64,000 nt of DNA from Nocardioides sp. PD653-B2 (GTDB taxonomy: Bacteria; Actinomycetota; Actinomycetes; Propionibacteriales; Nocardioidaceae), in NCBI RefSeq assembly GCF_002117935.1, contig NZ_BDJE01000048.1, positions 1 to 64,000 of the forward strand, in the 5' to 3' direction. This document shows, in pieces, positions 17,613 to 26,401 of this stretch (position 1 is the first letter of the stretch; each line of letters begins with the position of its first letter). The translations under genes were made by a program, and so were the position numbers. The notes beneath the pieces are model-generated. The model worked only from the letters and a program-made list of their open reading frames with translations, made no database searches and was not told where the DNA came from.

Positions 17613-17646
17613 TTGACCATAACTGCATTCGGTGTATGGTGTACCA
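17613..17646 (+). promoter_or_regulatory. Promoter with GntR-type operator upstream of the hydroxyacid operon
   Basis: TTGACC (17613-17618), 16-base spacer, TATGGT (17635-17640). The -10 overlaps TGGTGTACCA (17637-17646), a near-palindrome of the TGGT-N2-ACCA type bound by FadR/FCD-class GntR regulators. A related GGTATACC occurs at 25194-25201 before the transporter genes. The GntR gene at 19865 lies in the same operon and is the obvious candidate regulator. Confidence 0.55.
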
Positions 17647-17677
17647 AACGCCGAAAACAACCGGTAAGGACCCCTTT

Positions 17678-18805
17678 GTGAGCACCCCTGACCTCAGCGG
17701 CTACGACATCGAGCACGCGGCGGACGGCGCCGACGTCGTCATCGCGCTGGCGGACCTCGAGACGGTCGTCAGCTCCGTGTTGAGTGCGGCTGGCTTCCCC
17801 GAGCCCCGGGCCCGGCTCGTTGCGGCGTCCTTGGTGGACGCCGAGGCGCGGGGCATCAGCAGCCACGGCGTGAGTCGCGCCCGGATCTATGCACGCCGTG
17901 TCAGCGAGAAGCTCGTCGACGCGACCGCCGTGCCCACGGTGACGGGACGCGGTGCCACGCGCCGGGTGGACGCTCACAACGCGCCTGGTCAGGTCGGAGC
18001 AGAGGTCGCCGTCGGCGAGGCGATCGCCGGCGCTCGAGAGTCGGGTGTGTGCTTCGTCGGTGTTCTGAACAGCAACCACTGCGGCACGCTCTCGTTCTTC
18101 TTGCGCGGGATCGCCGAGGCCGGGCTCATCGGCTTCGCGATGACGAACGGTCCAGCGGTGATGGCCTACCACGGCGGCCGGAGCCGCGCCGTCGGAACCA
18201 ACCCGTTCGGCTACTCCGTGCCCCGTGCCGACGCGCCTCCGATCGTGCTGGACATGGCGACCAGCAACGCGGCGCGAGGCAAGATCATCTCGATGGCCAG
18301 GTCGGGCGTCGGAGAGGTCCCGAATGACTGGGCTGTCGATGTCGACGGTCGCATGACGAACGACCCGGTCGCCGCCCTTGCTGGGGCCGTCCTCCCGTTC
18401 TCGGGTCCGAAGGGCTCCGGCATGGCGATGGGCATCGACCTGCTCTGTGGTGCGTTGCTGTCCGGGGTCTCCGGCGACGACATCGGTGACATGTACGAGA
18501 ACTGGGACCGGCCCCAGCGGGTCGGCCATGTGTTCGGCGCTGTCGACCCCGGTGCCTGGTTGGCCGACGGAGGCTTCGCCGGCAACGTCGACGCGTTCGT
18601 CGACCGCGTTCACGCGCTGCCGCCCGCAGTGGGCCAGGATCGAGTCTTCCTGCCCGGAGAGATCGAGGAGGATCGGTTCGCACGCGCCCTGGAGGGCGGG
18701 ATCCAGCTGACCGCGACGGTCGCCGAAGACCTCCGTCGGCTCACCGTCGAGTACTCCGTGCCCCAGGTGGGCGAGCTCCTGACCGCCGTGGAGCACGGCC
18801 GATGA
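17678..18805 (+). CDS. Malate/L-lactate dehydrogenase (LDH2/MDG2) family oxidoreductase
   Basis: A 375-residue protein of the family that includes sulfolactate, ureidoglycolate and 2,3-diketogulonate dehydrogenases. SSHGVSRARIY carries a conserved histidine, NSNHCGTLSFF and GTNPFGYSVPR form the active-site and cofactor regions. It oxidises a 2-hydroxy acid or reduces a 2-oxo acid with NAD(P). GTG at 17678 follows TAAGGA by seven bases and gives the family length. It is the first gene of a hydroxyacid operon and overlaps the next by four bases. Confidence 0.9.
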   Translation: MSTPDLSGYDIEHAADGADVVIALADLETVVSSVLSAAGFPEPRARLVAASLVDAEARGISSHGVSRARIYARRVSEKLVDATAVPTVTGRGATRRVDAHNAPGQVGAEVAVGEAIAGARESGVCFVGVLNSNHCGTLSFFLRGIAEAGLIGFAMTNGPAVMAYHGGRSRAVGTNPFGYSVPRADAPPIVLDMATSNAARGKIISMARSGVGEVPNDWAVDVDGRMTNDPVAALAGAVLPFSGPKGSGMAMGIDLLCGALLSGVSGDDIGDMYENWDRPQRVGHVFGAVDPGAWLADGGFAGNVDAFVDRVHALPPAVGQDRVFLPGEIEEDRFARALEGGIQLTATVAEDLRRLTVEYSVPQVGELLTAVEHGR

Positions 18806-19827
18806 AGGTCCTGGTGACCCGGCCGGTGTTCGACGAGGAGCTCGGCGTGCTGTCCGCCTCCGGGCACGATGTCGTGAGGCTCGACTGTGCCGGCGCGGAC
18901 GCGGCGGCCCGACTGCGGCGCGAGCTCGCCGACCACCCGGATGCGCGGGCCCTCCTCACCCAGCTCACCGACCGCGTCGACGCCGAGGTCCTCACGGCAT
19001 TGCCGCGGCTGGCCGTGGTCGCGAACATCGCGGCTGGCTACGACAACATCGATGTCGCGGCCGCTGACGAGGCCGGCGTCGTGGTCACCAACACGCCCGG
19101 TGTCCTCGTCGAAGCCACCGCGGACCTGGCGATCGCCCTCATGCTCGCCGTGGCGCGGCGCGTCGTCGAAGGTGACGCGATGATGCGGGAGGGAGCCTTC
19201 CGAGGCTGGGAGCTCCTCCAGCATCCGATGGGTGTCGACGTCTCCGGTCGACGGCTGGGGATCGTCGGGATGGGGCAGATCGGCACCGCAGTGGCGAAGC
19301 GCGCCCACTACGGCTTCGGCATGGAGGTGGTCTACAGCTCGAGCGGACGCAAGGCGGCGCCTGAGCTGGACGTGCCGGCTCTCCGGGTCGATCTCGACGA
19401 GCTGTTCGAGACCAGCGATGTCGTGTCTCTGCACTGCCCCCTCACGCCCGACACCCGCCACCTGGTGGACGAGGCACGTCTACGGAAGATGAAGCCCAGT
19501 GCCATCCTGGTGAACACCGCGCGGGGGCCCTTGGTGGACGAGGAGGCGCTCGCTCGGGCGCTCAGCGAGAAGTGGATCTGGGGTGCTGGGCTCGACGTGT
19601 TCGAGCACGAGCCAGCGGTCGCGCCCGCGCTCCTGGCGGTCCGGGAGCGTACTGTCCTCACCCCGCACGTCGGGAGCGCCACCGACGCGGTCCGCCGAGC
19701 CATGACCGCCCGCGCGGCAGCCAACGTCCGTGCGGTGCTCGACGGCGCGGTAGCCGTCGACCCGGTCGGCACCCACAGCCGTCCGTCCGGAGTTCGCGGG
19801 CAGGCCGACGAGGTGGTGTCAAGATGA
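18802..19827 (+). CDS. D-isomer-specific 2-hydroxyacid dehydrogenase
   Basis: A 341-residue protein like glyoxylate/hydroxypyruvate reductases. It has the NAD(P) fold GIVGMGQIGTAVAKRA, the catalytic arginine in VNTARGPLVDEEAL, the glutamate in DVFEHEPAV and the histidine in LTPHVGSAT. The start overlaps the preceding stop (ATGA). With the glycerate kinase at 24050 it could form a glyoxylate/hydroxypyruvate to glycerate to 2-phosphoglycerate route; this is inferred from context. Confidence 0.93.
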   Translation: MKVLVTRPVFDEELGVLSASGHDVVRLDCAGADAAARLRRELADHPDARALLTQLTDRVDAEVLTALPRLAVVANIAAGYDNIDVAAADEAGVVVTNTPGVLVEATADLAIALMLAVARRVVEGDAMMREGAFRGWELLQHPMGVDVSGRRLGIVGMGQIGTAVAKRAHYGFGMEVVYSSSGRKAAPELDVPALRVDLDELFETSDVVSLHCPLTPDTRHLVDEARLRKMKPSAILVNTARGPLVDEEALARALSEKWIWGAGLDVFEHEPAVAPALLAVRERTVLTPHVGSATDAVRRAMTARAAANVRAVLDGAVAVDPVGTHSRPSGVRGQADEVVSR

Positions 19828-19864
19828 GGCACCAGCTGGCACATCCGACGCGGAAGGCCCTCGC

Positions 19865-20575
19865 ATGAACTCTCGACTGGCGCCAATCGAACCCATCCAG
19901 CTCGGTGACCGCACCACGGAGCTCTTGCGGGCTGCGATCATCGGCGGCGACCTGCCCCCAGGCTCCATCCTGCGCGACCGCGAGCTGGCCGAGGACCTGG
20001 GTGTCAGCCGCACGCCCGTCCGCGAGGCACTGCACCGGCTCGAGGGGGTCGGTCTGGTCGTGTCCCGCGGACGGTCCGGATGGGCTGTCAGCGACTTCAC
20101 CGAGCAGGACGTGCGGGAGCTCTTCCAGCTGCGCCAGCTGATGGAGCCAGCCGGTATCGAGGCGCTCGCTGCGGCGCCGGACGAGGCCGTCGAGCACCTG
20201 GCTCACTTCTTCCACGACTATCCGCAAGCCGTGCCGCAGGAGCGCTATGCGGACTACTTCGCCGAGGACAACGCTTTCCACAAGTCCATCGTGGCGTGCA
20301 GTCCGAACCGGCGGCTGAACGACATGTACAGCGTCATCGAAAGCCATATCGACCGCGGGCGGCACTTCCTGATCACTGCTGCGGCCGGTCGTGCTGACGA
20401 AACGCTGGACGAGCACAGAGCCATCGCGTCCGCGATCGCCAGTCGTGACTTCGAGCGGGCGCGGGTCGAGCTGCTCGCCCACCTGCGTACCGGCGAACAA
20501 CTCATGATCGAGCAGATCCGCGCGAGACGCGACGCGGAAGCGGACGCGCCCAACGCCGTCCGCCGTGACAACTGA
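19865..20575 (+). CDS. GntR-family regulator with FCD domain
   Basis: A 236-residue protein. The winged helix (LAEDLGVSRTPVREALHRLE, residues about 40-60) is followed by an all-helical FCD effector domain with metal-site candidates such as DNAFHKSIV. FCD-type GntR proteins usually respond to organic acids and repress nearby catabolic genes. The ATG at 19865 follows GGAAGG. It lies inside the operon it probably controls, with candidate operators at 17637 and 25194. Confidence 0.9.
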   Translation: MNSRLAPIEPIQLGDRTTELLRAAIIGGDLPPGSILRDRELAEDLGVSRTPVREALHRLEGVGLVVSRGRSGWAVSDFTEQDVRELFQLRQLMEPAGIEALAAAPDEAVEHLAHFFHDYPQAVPQERYADYFAEDNAFHKSIVACSPNRRLNDMYSVIESHIDRGRHFLITAAAGRADETLDEHRAIASAIASRDFERARVELLAHLRTGEQLMIEQIRARRDAEADAPNAVRRDN

Positions 20576-20589
20576 CGAGGAGACCCTGC

Positions 20590-21261
20590 GTGACCATCGA
20601 ATGCATCGCCCATCCTGAGAAGCCGCTGCCGCCGCCGGACCTGCTGGCGCGTCTCCAGGTCCTCGCCACCTCACTCGTCTCGGACGTCTCCGCCCGGCTG
20701 GCCGGGGCGGTGGGCATCGCGCCGGTCGAGGGTCTTGCCGAGGGGCAGATCGTCACCGGGCCGGCCCTCACGGTCCGCACCCGTCCCGGCGACAACCTCG
20801 TCGTCCACAAGGCGCTCGACGTCGCCAGGCCCGGCGAGATCCTCGTCGTCGACGCCGGTGGATCCACCGACCGGGCCATCCTCGGAGGCCTGATGGGGCG
20901 ATACGCGGCGAGTCGGGGGATCGAGGCGATCGTCGTCGACGGCGCGGTCCGCGATCGCTCCGACCTCCGCCGTCACGCCCCACCGGTCTTCGCTGCCGGG
21001 GTGAGCCACCTGGGTCCGTACAAGGACGGTCCGGGGGAGCTGCGTGGCACGGTCAGCATCGGTGGCGTCCCTGTCCGCAACGGTGACCTCATCGTGGCGG
21101 ACGAGGACGGCGTCGCCGTGATCCCGCTGGAGCGCGCGGAGGAGATCATCGCGCTCGCAGAGGCCAAGGCCGATGCGGAAGGTGCCGAGGAGGCCGCGAT
21201 CGCCGACGGCACCTGGGACCGCAGCTGGATCGACCGTTCGCTCTCGCTGCGTCGCCTCTGA
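20590..21261 (+). CDS. RraA-like aldolase/oxaloacetate decarboxylase
   Basis: A 223-residue protein of the RraA/HMG-aldolase family. Conserved features are VSDVSARLAG near the N-terminus and GRYAASRGIEAIVVDGAVRD, whose Arg and Asp belong to the divalent-metal and pyruvate-binding site. Enzymes of this family cleave 4-hydroxy-4-methyl-2-oxoglutarate or decarboxylate oxaloacetate; the regulatory RraA proteins are shorter. GTG at 20590 follows GAGGAG by seven bases. The operon context favours an enzymatic role. Confidence 0.85.
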   Translation: MTIECIAHPEKPLPPPDLLARLQVLATSLVSDVSARLAGAVGIAPVEGLAEGQIVTGPALTVRTRPGDNLVVHKALDVARPGEILVVDAGGSTDRAILGGLMGRYAASRGIEAIVVDGAVRDRSDLRRHAPPVFAAGVSHLGPYKDGPGELRGTVSIGGVPVRNGDLIVADEDGVAVIPLERAEEIIALAEAKADAEGAEEAAIADGTWDRSWIDRSLSLRRL

Positions 21262-21424
21262 CACCGGTTCCTTCCCGGCCGAATCCTCGATCGTCTCAAC
21301 GAGCCCGCAGCGTCGTCGTACGAGCTGTGCGCCTAGCACCGGGCCGCCGTGCCCGGTCAGCGCCTGCTGCCTGCCCGCGCTCAACCGTCCATGTCGTCAT
21401 GACCTCACCACTGGAGTCCACCCC

Positions 21425-22594
21425 GTGACCTTGTCCCAGACCTCTGTCGCCCGGCGTGAGCGGGATCCGCTCCGCGCCACCCGTTTCGAGCTGCCCGCTG
21501 TCGTCATCTCCGGCGTCGGCGTCCTCGACCAGCTGCCCGACCTGCTCGCCGCTCGCGGCGTCACCCGCGTCATGGCTGTGACCGACCGCGGCCTCCGCGA
21601 GGGCCCGGTGCGTGACGCAGTGGTCGCGCAGCTCGATCGGGCCGGCGTGGACTACACGGTCTTCTCCGAGGTCGAGTCGGACCCGACCATCGAGGTGGTC
21701 GAGCAGCTGGCCGACCGCATGCGCGCGGAGGGTCACGACGGCGTGGTCGCGTTCGGTGGCGGCAGTGCCATGGACGCAGCGAAGGCGGCCGCAGCCGCGG
21801 TGACCGGGACCGGCTCCGTGCGGGATCTGCTCGGCGTGGACAAGGTCCAGGTCGACCCGCTGCCGCTCATCGCCATCCCGACCACCTCGGGCACCGGCTC
21901 GGAGGTCGCGCGCTTCTCGGTGCTCACCGACAGCGCGGACGGGGCCAAGAGCTCGATCAGCTCCATGCGGATCATGCCGCAGGTCGCGCTCCTGGACGCA
22001 CGACTGGTCACGGGCCTGCCCGCACACCTCACCGCGAGCACCGGGTTCGACGCACTCGGGCACGCGGTCGAGTCGTTCGGCAGCGTCTGGAGCAACCCCA
22101 TCTCCGAGGCGCTGGCGCTGCGGGCGATGACGCTGATCGGGCGTCACCTGCGTGCAGCCGTCGCGACTCCCGGGGATCTCGTCGCGCGCGCCGGGATGCA
22201 GGCCGCGAGCACCTCGGCCCTGATGGCGTCGAACTCGACGCGCCTGGGACTCGCCCACGGCCTCGCTGTCCCGCTCGGAGCCACCCACCACGTGCCGCAC
22301 GGGGTCGCGGTGAGCATGATGCTGCGTCCCATGGCCGCCTTCAACCAGGCGGCCGACCCGCAGCGCGATGCCGAGATGGCCGCCGCGCTCGATCCGTCCG
22401 CCGAGGATCTCGCCGGCGCCATCGGATCGCTCCAGCGGGACACGAACATGGGCGCGCGCCTGCGGGACTTCGACGTCCTGCCGACCGACTACGACCGAGT
22501 CATCGAGCTCGCCCAGCGCAGTGACAACCTGCTCGCCAACCCTCGTGAGGCCACGGTCGAGGACCTCAAGGACCTGCTGGAGGACGCCCGATGA
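21425..22594 (+). CDS. Iron-containing alcohol dehydrogenase
   Basis: A 389-residue group III alcohol dehydrogenase. The NAD-binding motif is FGGGSAMDAAKA and IPTTSGTGSEVA follows. Metal-binding histidines lie in TGFDALGHAVES and LAHGLAVPLGATHHVPHG. GTG at 21425 has GGAG eight bases upstream. The 163 bp before it hold no other gene. It overlaps the aldehyde dehydrogenase by four bases, suggesting stepwise alcohol to aldehyde to acid oxidation. The substrate is unknown. Confidence 0.92.
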   Translation: MTLSQTSVARRERDPLRATRFELPAVVISGVGVLDQLPDLLAARGVTRVMAVTDRGLREGPVRDAVVAQLDRAGVDYTVFSEVESDPTIEVVEQLADRMRAEGHDGVVAFGGGSAMDAAKAAAAAVTGTGSVRDLLGVDKVQVDPLPLIAIPTTSGTGSEVARFSVLTDSADGAKSSISSMRIMPQVALLDARLVTGLPAHLTASTGFDALGHAVESFGSVWSNPISEALALRAMTLIGRHLRAAVATPGDLVARAGMQAASTSALMASNSTRLGLAHGLAVPLGATHHVPHGVAVSMMLRPMAAFNQAADPQRDAEMAAALDPSAEDLAGAIGSLQRDTNMGARLRDFDVLPTDYDRVIELAQRSDNLLANPREATVEDLKDLLEDAR

Positions 22595-24063
22595 CACCCA
22601 CCACGACCGGCCAGGTCTCCGACGATGTGCTCGGAGCGGACCTCGCTCGCGTACACAGCCTCAGGATCGGTGGCGCCGCGGTAGCTGCCGAGCAGAGCTA
22701 CGACCTCCTCTCGCCGGTCGACGGCTCCCGCATCGCGCAGATCGGGCTCGCCGACGAGGCGCAGGTCGACGCCGCGGTCCGCTCGGCCGCCGACGCGGCC
22801 CTCGCCTGGGCCGGGACGGCTCCCGCGACGCGGTCCGGCTTGCTGCGGGCCTGGGCCGCCCTCATCTCGGAGCACAAGCAGGAGCTCGCCGAGCTCGCCT
22901 CCCGCGAGATGGGCAAGATCATGTCCGAGTGCCTGGGAGAGATCCAGCGTGCGCTGGCCGAGATCGACTACGCGGCGGGCGAGGCTGCCCGACTCACCGG
23001 CTCCACGTATCCGAGTGCGACCCCTGGGGTGCTCGTCTACACCACCAGAGAACCGTTGGGCGTCGTCGGAGCCATCACGCCGTGGAACTTCCCCGTGGTC
23101 GCGCCCGTGCGCAAGATCGCTCCCGCACTTGCGTATGGGAACGCCGTGGTGCTGAAGCCCGCGAACCAGACGCCGCTGTGCGCGCTTGCTCTGGCTGACC
23201 TGCTGACGCAGGCGGGCGCCCCGGCGGGCTTGCTGAACGTGGTCACCGGCACCGGGCGCACCGGCGCCGCCTTGGTGTCGCATCCGAGCGTTGCCGGCGT
23301 GTCCTTCACGGGCTCGACCGCGGTCGGCCGATCGATCGCGGCGACCGCGGGCGAGCGCCTGGTGCCTGTGCAGCTGGAGCTCGGCGGCAAGAATGCTGTG
23401 TACGTCGACGCGAGCGCCGACCTCGAGCGAGCGGTCCCGGAGATCGCCTCCGCAGCCCTGCAGGCTTCCGGGCAGCGTTGCACGGCGATCAGTCGCGTGC
23501 TCGCGCACCGTGACATCGCCGACGCCCTGGTCTCCGAGCTGGCTGCTGCCTTCGACGCCGCCGCGCTCGGCGCTCCGGACGAGCCCGGCGTCGACATCGG
23601 CCCGCTGGTCACGCCACAGCACGCCGCCTCCGTGCGGGAGCACGTGGAACGCGCGGTCCAGGCGGGCGCCGTGCCCGCCACCCGTCGTGAGCCACGCACC
23701 GACGCAGGGTTCGTGACTCCCGTGGTGCTGGATCAGGTCACACGCACGATGGACGTCGCGCGCAGCGAGGTGTTCGGCCCGGTCCTCTCGGTGCTCCGCG
23801 TCGCTGACCTCGACGAGGCGATCGACGTCGCGAACGAAGCGGAGTACGGCCTGGCCGCGGTCGTGTTCGCGGACAGCCTGGAGAGCTCGCTCGCCTTCGT
23901 GCGTGGAGCCCGTGCGGGAATGGTGCACGTCAACCACGGCACGGCGAGCCAGCCCCACGTCCCCTTCGGCGGCGTCGGTGCGAGCGGTCTCGGCGCGTAC
24001 TCCATCGGCGAGACGGGCGCGGAGTTCTTCACGCAGCTCAAGGTGGCCTATGTCAAGCCATGA
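22591..24063 (+). CDS. NAD(P)-dependent aldehyde dehydrogenase, semialdehyde type
   Basis: A 490-residue enzyme. The catalytic cysteine is in SGQRCTAISR and the glutamate in LELGGKNAVY; GAITPWNFPVVAPVRK is the cofactor-binding start. It most resembles succinate-semialdehyde or 2-oxoglutarate-semialdehyde dehydrogenases, but no substrate is assigned. ATG at 22591 overlaps the alcohol-dehydrogenase stop, so the two are almost certainly translated together. Confidence 0.92.
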   Translation: MTPTTTGQVSDDVLGADLARVHSLRIGGAAVAAEQSYDLLSPVDGSRIAQIGLADEAQVDAAVRSAADAALAWAGTAPATRSGLLRAWAALISEHKQELAELASREMGKIMSECLGEIQRALAEIDYAAGEAARLTGSTYPSATPGVLVYTTREPLGVVGAITPWNFPVVAPVRKIAPALAYGNAVVLKPANQTPLCALALADLLTQAGAPAGLLNVVTGTGRTGAALVSHPSVAGVSFTGSTAVGRSIAATAGERLVPVQLELGGKNAVYVDASADLERAVPEIASAALQASGQRCTAISRVLAHRDIADALVSELAAAFDAAALGAPDEPGVDIGPLVTPQHAASVREHVERAVQAGAVPATRREPRTDAGFVTPVVLDQVTRTMDVARSEVFGPVLSVLRVADLDEAIDVANEAEYGLAAVVFADSLESSLAFVRGARAGMVHVNHGTASQPHVPFGGVGASGLGAYSIGETGAEFFTQLKVAYVKP

Positions 24064-25129
24064 GCGGCGGGCAGGCTCCTCCGGCGGCGGTCCCGGTCCG
24101 CTCGTGGGGGTCCGGGTGCTGGTCGCCCCTGACAAGTTCAAGGGGACGCTGACCGCTGCCGATGCCGCCGAGGTCATCTCCTCGGTCGCTCGCGAGCTGG
24201 GGGCAGAGACCCGGTTGATGCCGGTCGCCGACGGCGGCGACGGCACGCTTGCCGTCCTGGGCGGACCCAACCGACGCTCCCGCGTCACCGGTCCCCACGG
24301 GAGACCGGTGGACGCGAGCTGGCGGCTCTCCGATGGCGTTGCCGTGATCGAGGCGGCCGAGGCCTGTGGCCTGGTCCTCGCCGGCGGCGCCGAGCGGAAC
24401 GACCCGGTTCGTGCCACGAGCGCCGGAGTCGGCGAACTCATCGGACATGCTCTCGACGAGGGTGCCCGCCGGGTGCTCGTCGGCGTCGGCGGCGTCGCCA
24501 CCACCGACGGAGGCGCAGGCGCGCTGCGTGCCCTGGGGGACCGGCTGCCGCTCGCGCGAGAGACGGTGGAGGTGCTCACCGACGTCGAGACGCCGTTTCG
24601 GGATGCGGCCGTGGTCTTCGGACCCCAGAAGGGGGCCGACGCCGCCCAGGTCGCCGAGCTGACGGAGCGCCTGCGCGGTGTCCGCCTCGAGTATCTCGAG
24701 CGCTTCGGCGTCGATGTCTGGGACTCGCCCCGAACCGGCGCTGCGGGTGGCCTGTCCGGCGCCCTGTTCGCCGCAGGAGCGACGCTGGTGGACGGCGCCC
24801 GTGTGGTTCTCCGCGAGCTGAGGTTCGCCGACCACCTCGCGTGGGCGGACCTGGTGGTCACCGGCGAGGGCCGGTTCGACACGACGACGTTGGCCGGCAA
24901 GGCCCCCGGCGTCGTGGTGGCCGAGGCGGTCGCTGGCGGTCGCGGCATCGTGGTCGTCGCCGGCGACGCCGATGTCGCTCCCCCCGGAGTCTGCGTGCGG
25001 ACCATGATCGGGACCGCGGGATCCGAGCGTGCCTTCGCCGAGCCCGCGGATGCGCTGAGGGAGACCGTCCAGGTGGCCCTGGTCGCCGTTCGGGCCCAGC
25101 CGGGGGAGCCAGCCCGCCCAGCGCCGTGA
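24050..25129 (+). CDS. Glycerate kinase
   Basis: A 359-residue GarK/GlxK-type glycerate 2-kinase. The N-terminal VLVAPDKFKGTLTAADAAEV, the MPVADGGDGTLAVL block and the C-terminal VVTGEGRFDTTTLAGKAPG are diagnostic. It makes 2-phosphoglycerate from D-glycerate and ATP, feeding glycolysis. ATG at 24050, with AAGG six bases upstream, overlaps the aldehyde-dehydrogenase stop by 14 bases; GTG at 24104 would give a start closer to the conserved domain. It is the clearest metabolic clue in this operon: the pathway ends at a three-carbon hydroxy acid. Confidence 0.9.
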   Translation: MSSHERRAGSSGGGPGPLVGVRVLVAPDKFKGTLTAADAAEVISSVARELGAETRLMPVADGGDGTLAVLGGPNRRSRVTGPHGRPVDASWRLSDGVAVIEAAEACGLVLAGGAERNDPVRATSAGVGELIGHALDEGARRVLVGVGGVATTDGGAGALRALGDRLPLARETVEVLTDVETPFRDAAVVFGPQKGADAAQVAELTERLRGVRLEYLERFGVDVWDSPRTGAAGGLSGALFAAGATLVDGARVVLRELRFADHLAWADLVVTGEGRFDTTTLAGKAPGVVVAEAVAGGRGIVVVAGDADVAPPGVCVRTMIGTAGSERAFAEPADALRETVQVALVAVRAQPGEPARPAP

Positions 25130-25166
25130 TCCGCCGCGATCCGCATGACGACCGTCACAATTTCTC

Positions 25167-25201
25167 TTGACTGGCATTCCAAAAACTGCGTACGGTATAC
25201 C
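25167..25201 (+). promoter_or_regulatory. Promoter with GntR-type palindrome upstream of the ABC importer
   Basis: TTGACT (25167-25172), 18-base spacer, TACGGT (25191-25196). The -10 overlaps the perfect palindrome GGTATACC at 25194-25201. The site resembles TGGTGTACCA at 17637-17646, suggesting that the transporter and the enzyme genes share a regulator. Confidence 0.5.
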
Positions 25202-25240
25202 AACATCGTCCCGCTGCACCGACTCCGCACAAGGAGAGCA

Positions 25241-26401
25241 ATGAACGCGCCGACCAACGACAACGACACCCTCGACGGCTTCACCGACTGGCTCGGGCTG
25301 GACCGCGGCCTGGGCCGCCGCCGCTTCCTGGCCCGGATGGGCAAGTCGATGCTCGCCGTCTCCGCCGTCGGGGTGGTGCCGAGCGTGCTCTCCGCCTGCG
25401 CGGCCAGCCCCTCGGCCGACGGCAAGTACCGGGTCGCCTTCATCATCTTCTTGAACAACCCGTACTGGAAGCAGACCAAGGTCCAGGTCGAGAAGCTCCT
25501 GCGCCCGCGCCTCGAGCGTCAGGGCGTCTCGGTCGACGTGGTCAACGCCGCCGCGTCCGCCGACGCTGTCGGGCTGAGCAAGGCCATCGACAGCGCGGTG
25601 AGCCAGCACTACGACGGCATCATCGTCGCCGGCATCGCCCCCTCGATGAAGCCGTCGATCGACCGCGCGGTCGACAAGGGGATCCCCGTGTTCACCTTCT
25701 GCTGCGACGTGGCCGACTCCGACCGCGACGCCTTCTACGGCCCGGACAACCGCACGATCGGCGCGGACGCGGCCAAGCTGATGATCGAGGGCATCCAGAA
25801 GGAGAAGGTCCTCGAGAAGCTCGGCCTCACCAGCGGGGTGGTCGGCATCGAGACCGCGCTGGGTGTCGAGTCGCTGCTCGACCGGGCGGAGGGGTTCAAG
25901 GAGGAGTTCGAGAAGATCGCTCCGCCGAACATCACCCTGCTCGACTACATCGACGTCCAGGACGACGCCAAGCTCGTCTACTCCAAGTCGCTGAGCACGA
26001 TGACGGCGCACCCGGACCTGGTCGGGCTGTACCTGTCGACGGGGTCGCAGTACGCCCTGGGCAACGCGATCATCGCGGCGGGGAAGACCGACTCGGTCAT
26101 CGGCGTCGCGCACGAGGTCTTCGAGGACACCCTGCGGGTGATGCTCAAGGACGGCATCTGGGCCGTCACGAACGACGCCCCCATCGGCCAGGTGATCCCG
26201 CCGGGCGACGACATGGCGGCGATGCTGACGAAGAACAAGAAGCCGGCCCAGGAGTTCAACTACAGCGGCGACGCGGTCAAGCACTACCTGGTGTACGCGT
26301 CGGAGCGCTCCTGGATCAGCGAGGAGCTGGACCGCTGGGACGAGCTCTTCAACGGGTGTGAGGACGGATGTGACGACCTTGTCGCCGCAGAGCTCAAGTA
26401 G
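25241..26401 (+). CDS. Sugar-type ABC transporter substrate-binding lipoprotein
   Basis: A 386-residue periplasmic-binding-protein-like I (RbsB-type) protein. A twin-arginine stretch (GRRRFLARM, residues 25-33), a hydrophobic segment and a lipobox LSAC with Cys53 indicate a Tat-exported lipoprotein. The mature domain starts KYRVAFIIFLNNPYWK. ATG at 25241 follows AAGGAGAG. Together with the next two genes it forms a carbohydrate-uptake type 2 importer, probably for the substrate of the hydroxyacid/glycerate pathway. Confidence 0.92.
   Translation: MNAPTNDNDTLDGFTDWLGLDRGLGRRRFLARMGKSMLAVSAVGVVPSVLSACAASPSADGKYRVAFIIFLNNPYWKQTKVQVEKLLRPRLERQGVSVDVVNAAASADAVGLSKAIDSAVSQHYDGIIVAGIAPSMKPSIDRAVDKGIPVFTFCCDVADSDRDAFYGPDNRTIGADAAKLMIEGIQKEKVLEKLGLTSGVVGIETALGVESLLDRAEGFKEEFEKIAPPNITLLDYIDVQDDAKLVYSKSLSTMTAHPDLVGLYLSTGSQYALGNAIIAAGKTDSVIGVAHEVFEDTLRVMLKDGIWAVTNDAPIGQVIPPGDDMAAMLTKNKKPAQEFNYSGDAVKHYLVYASERSWISEELDRWDELFNGCEDGCDDLVAAELK

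Noticed and set aside
22489..25479. A 996-codon open frame on the minus strand
   Set aside because: It lies antisense to the intact aldehyde dehydrogenase and glycerate kinase genes and has low-complexity Arg/Ser/Pro composition typical of GC-rich shadow frames.
24053..26284. A 743-codon minus-strand frame
   Set aside because: It is opposite the glycerate kinase and binding-protein genes and encodes no recognisable domain.
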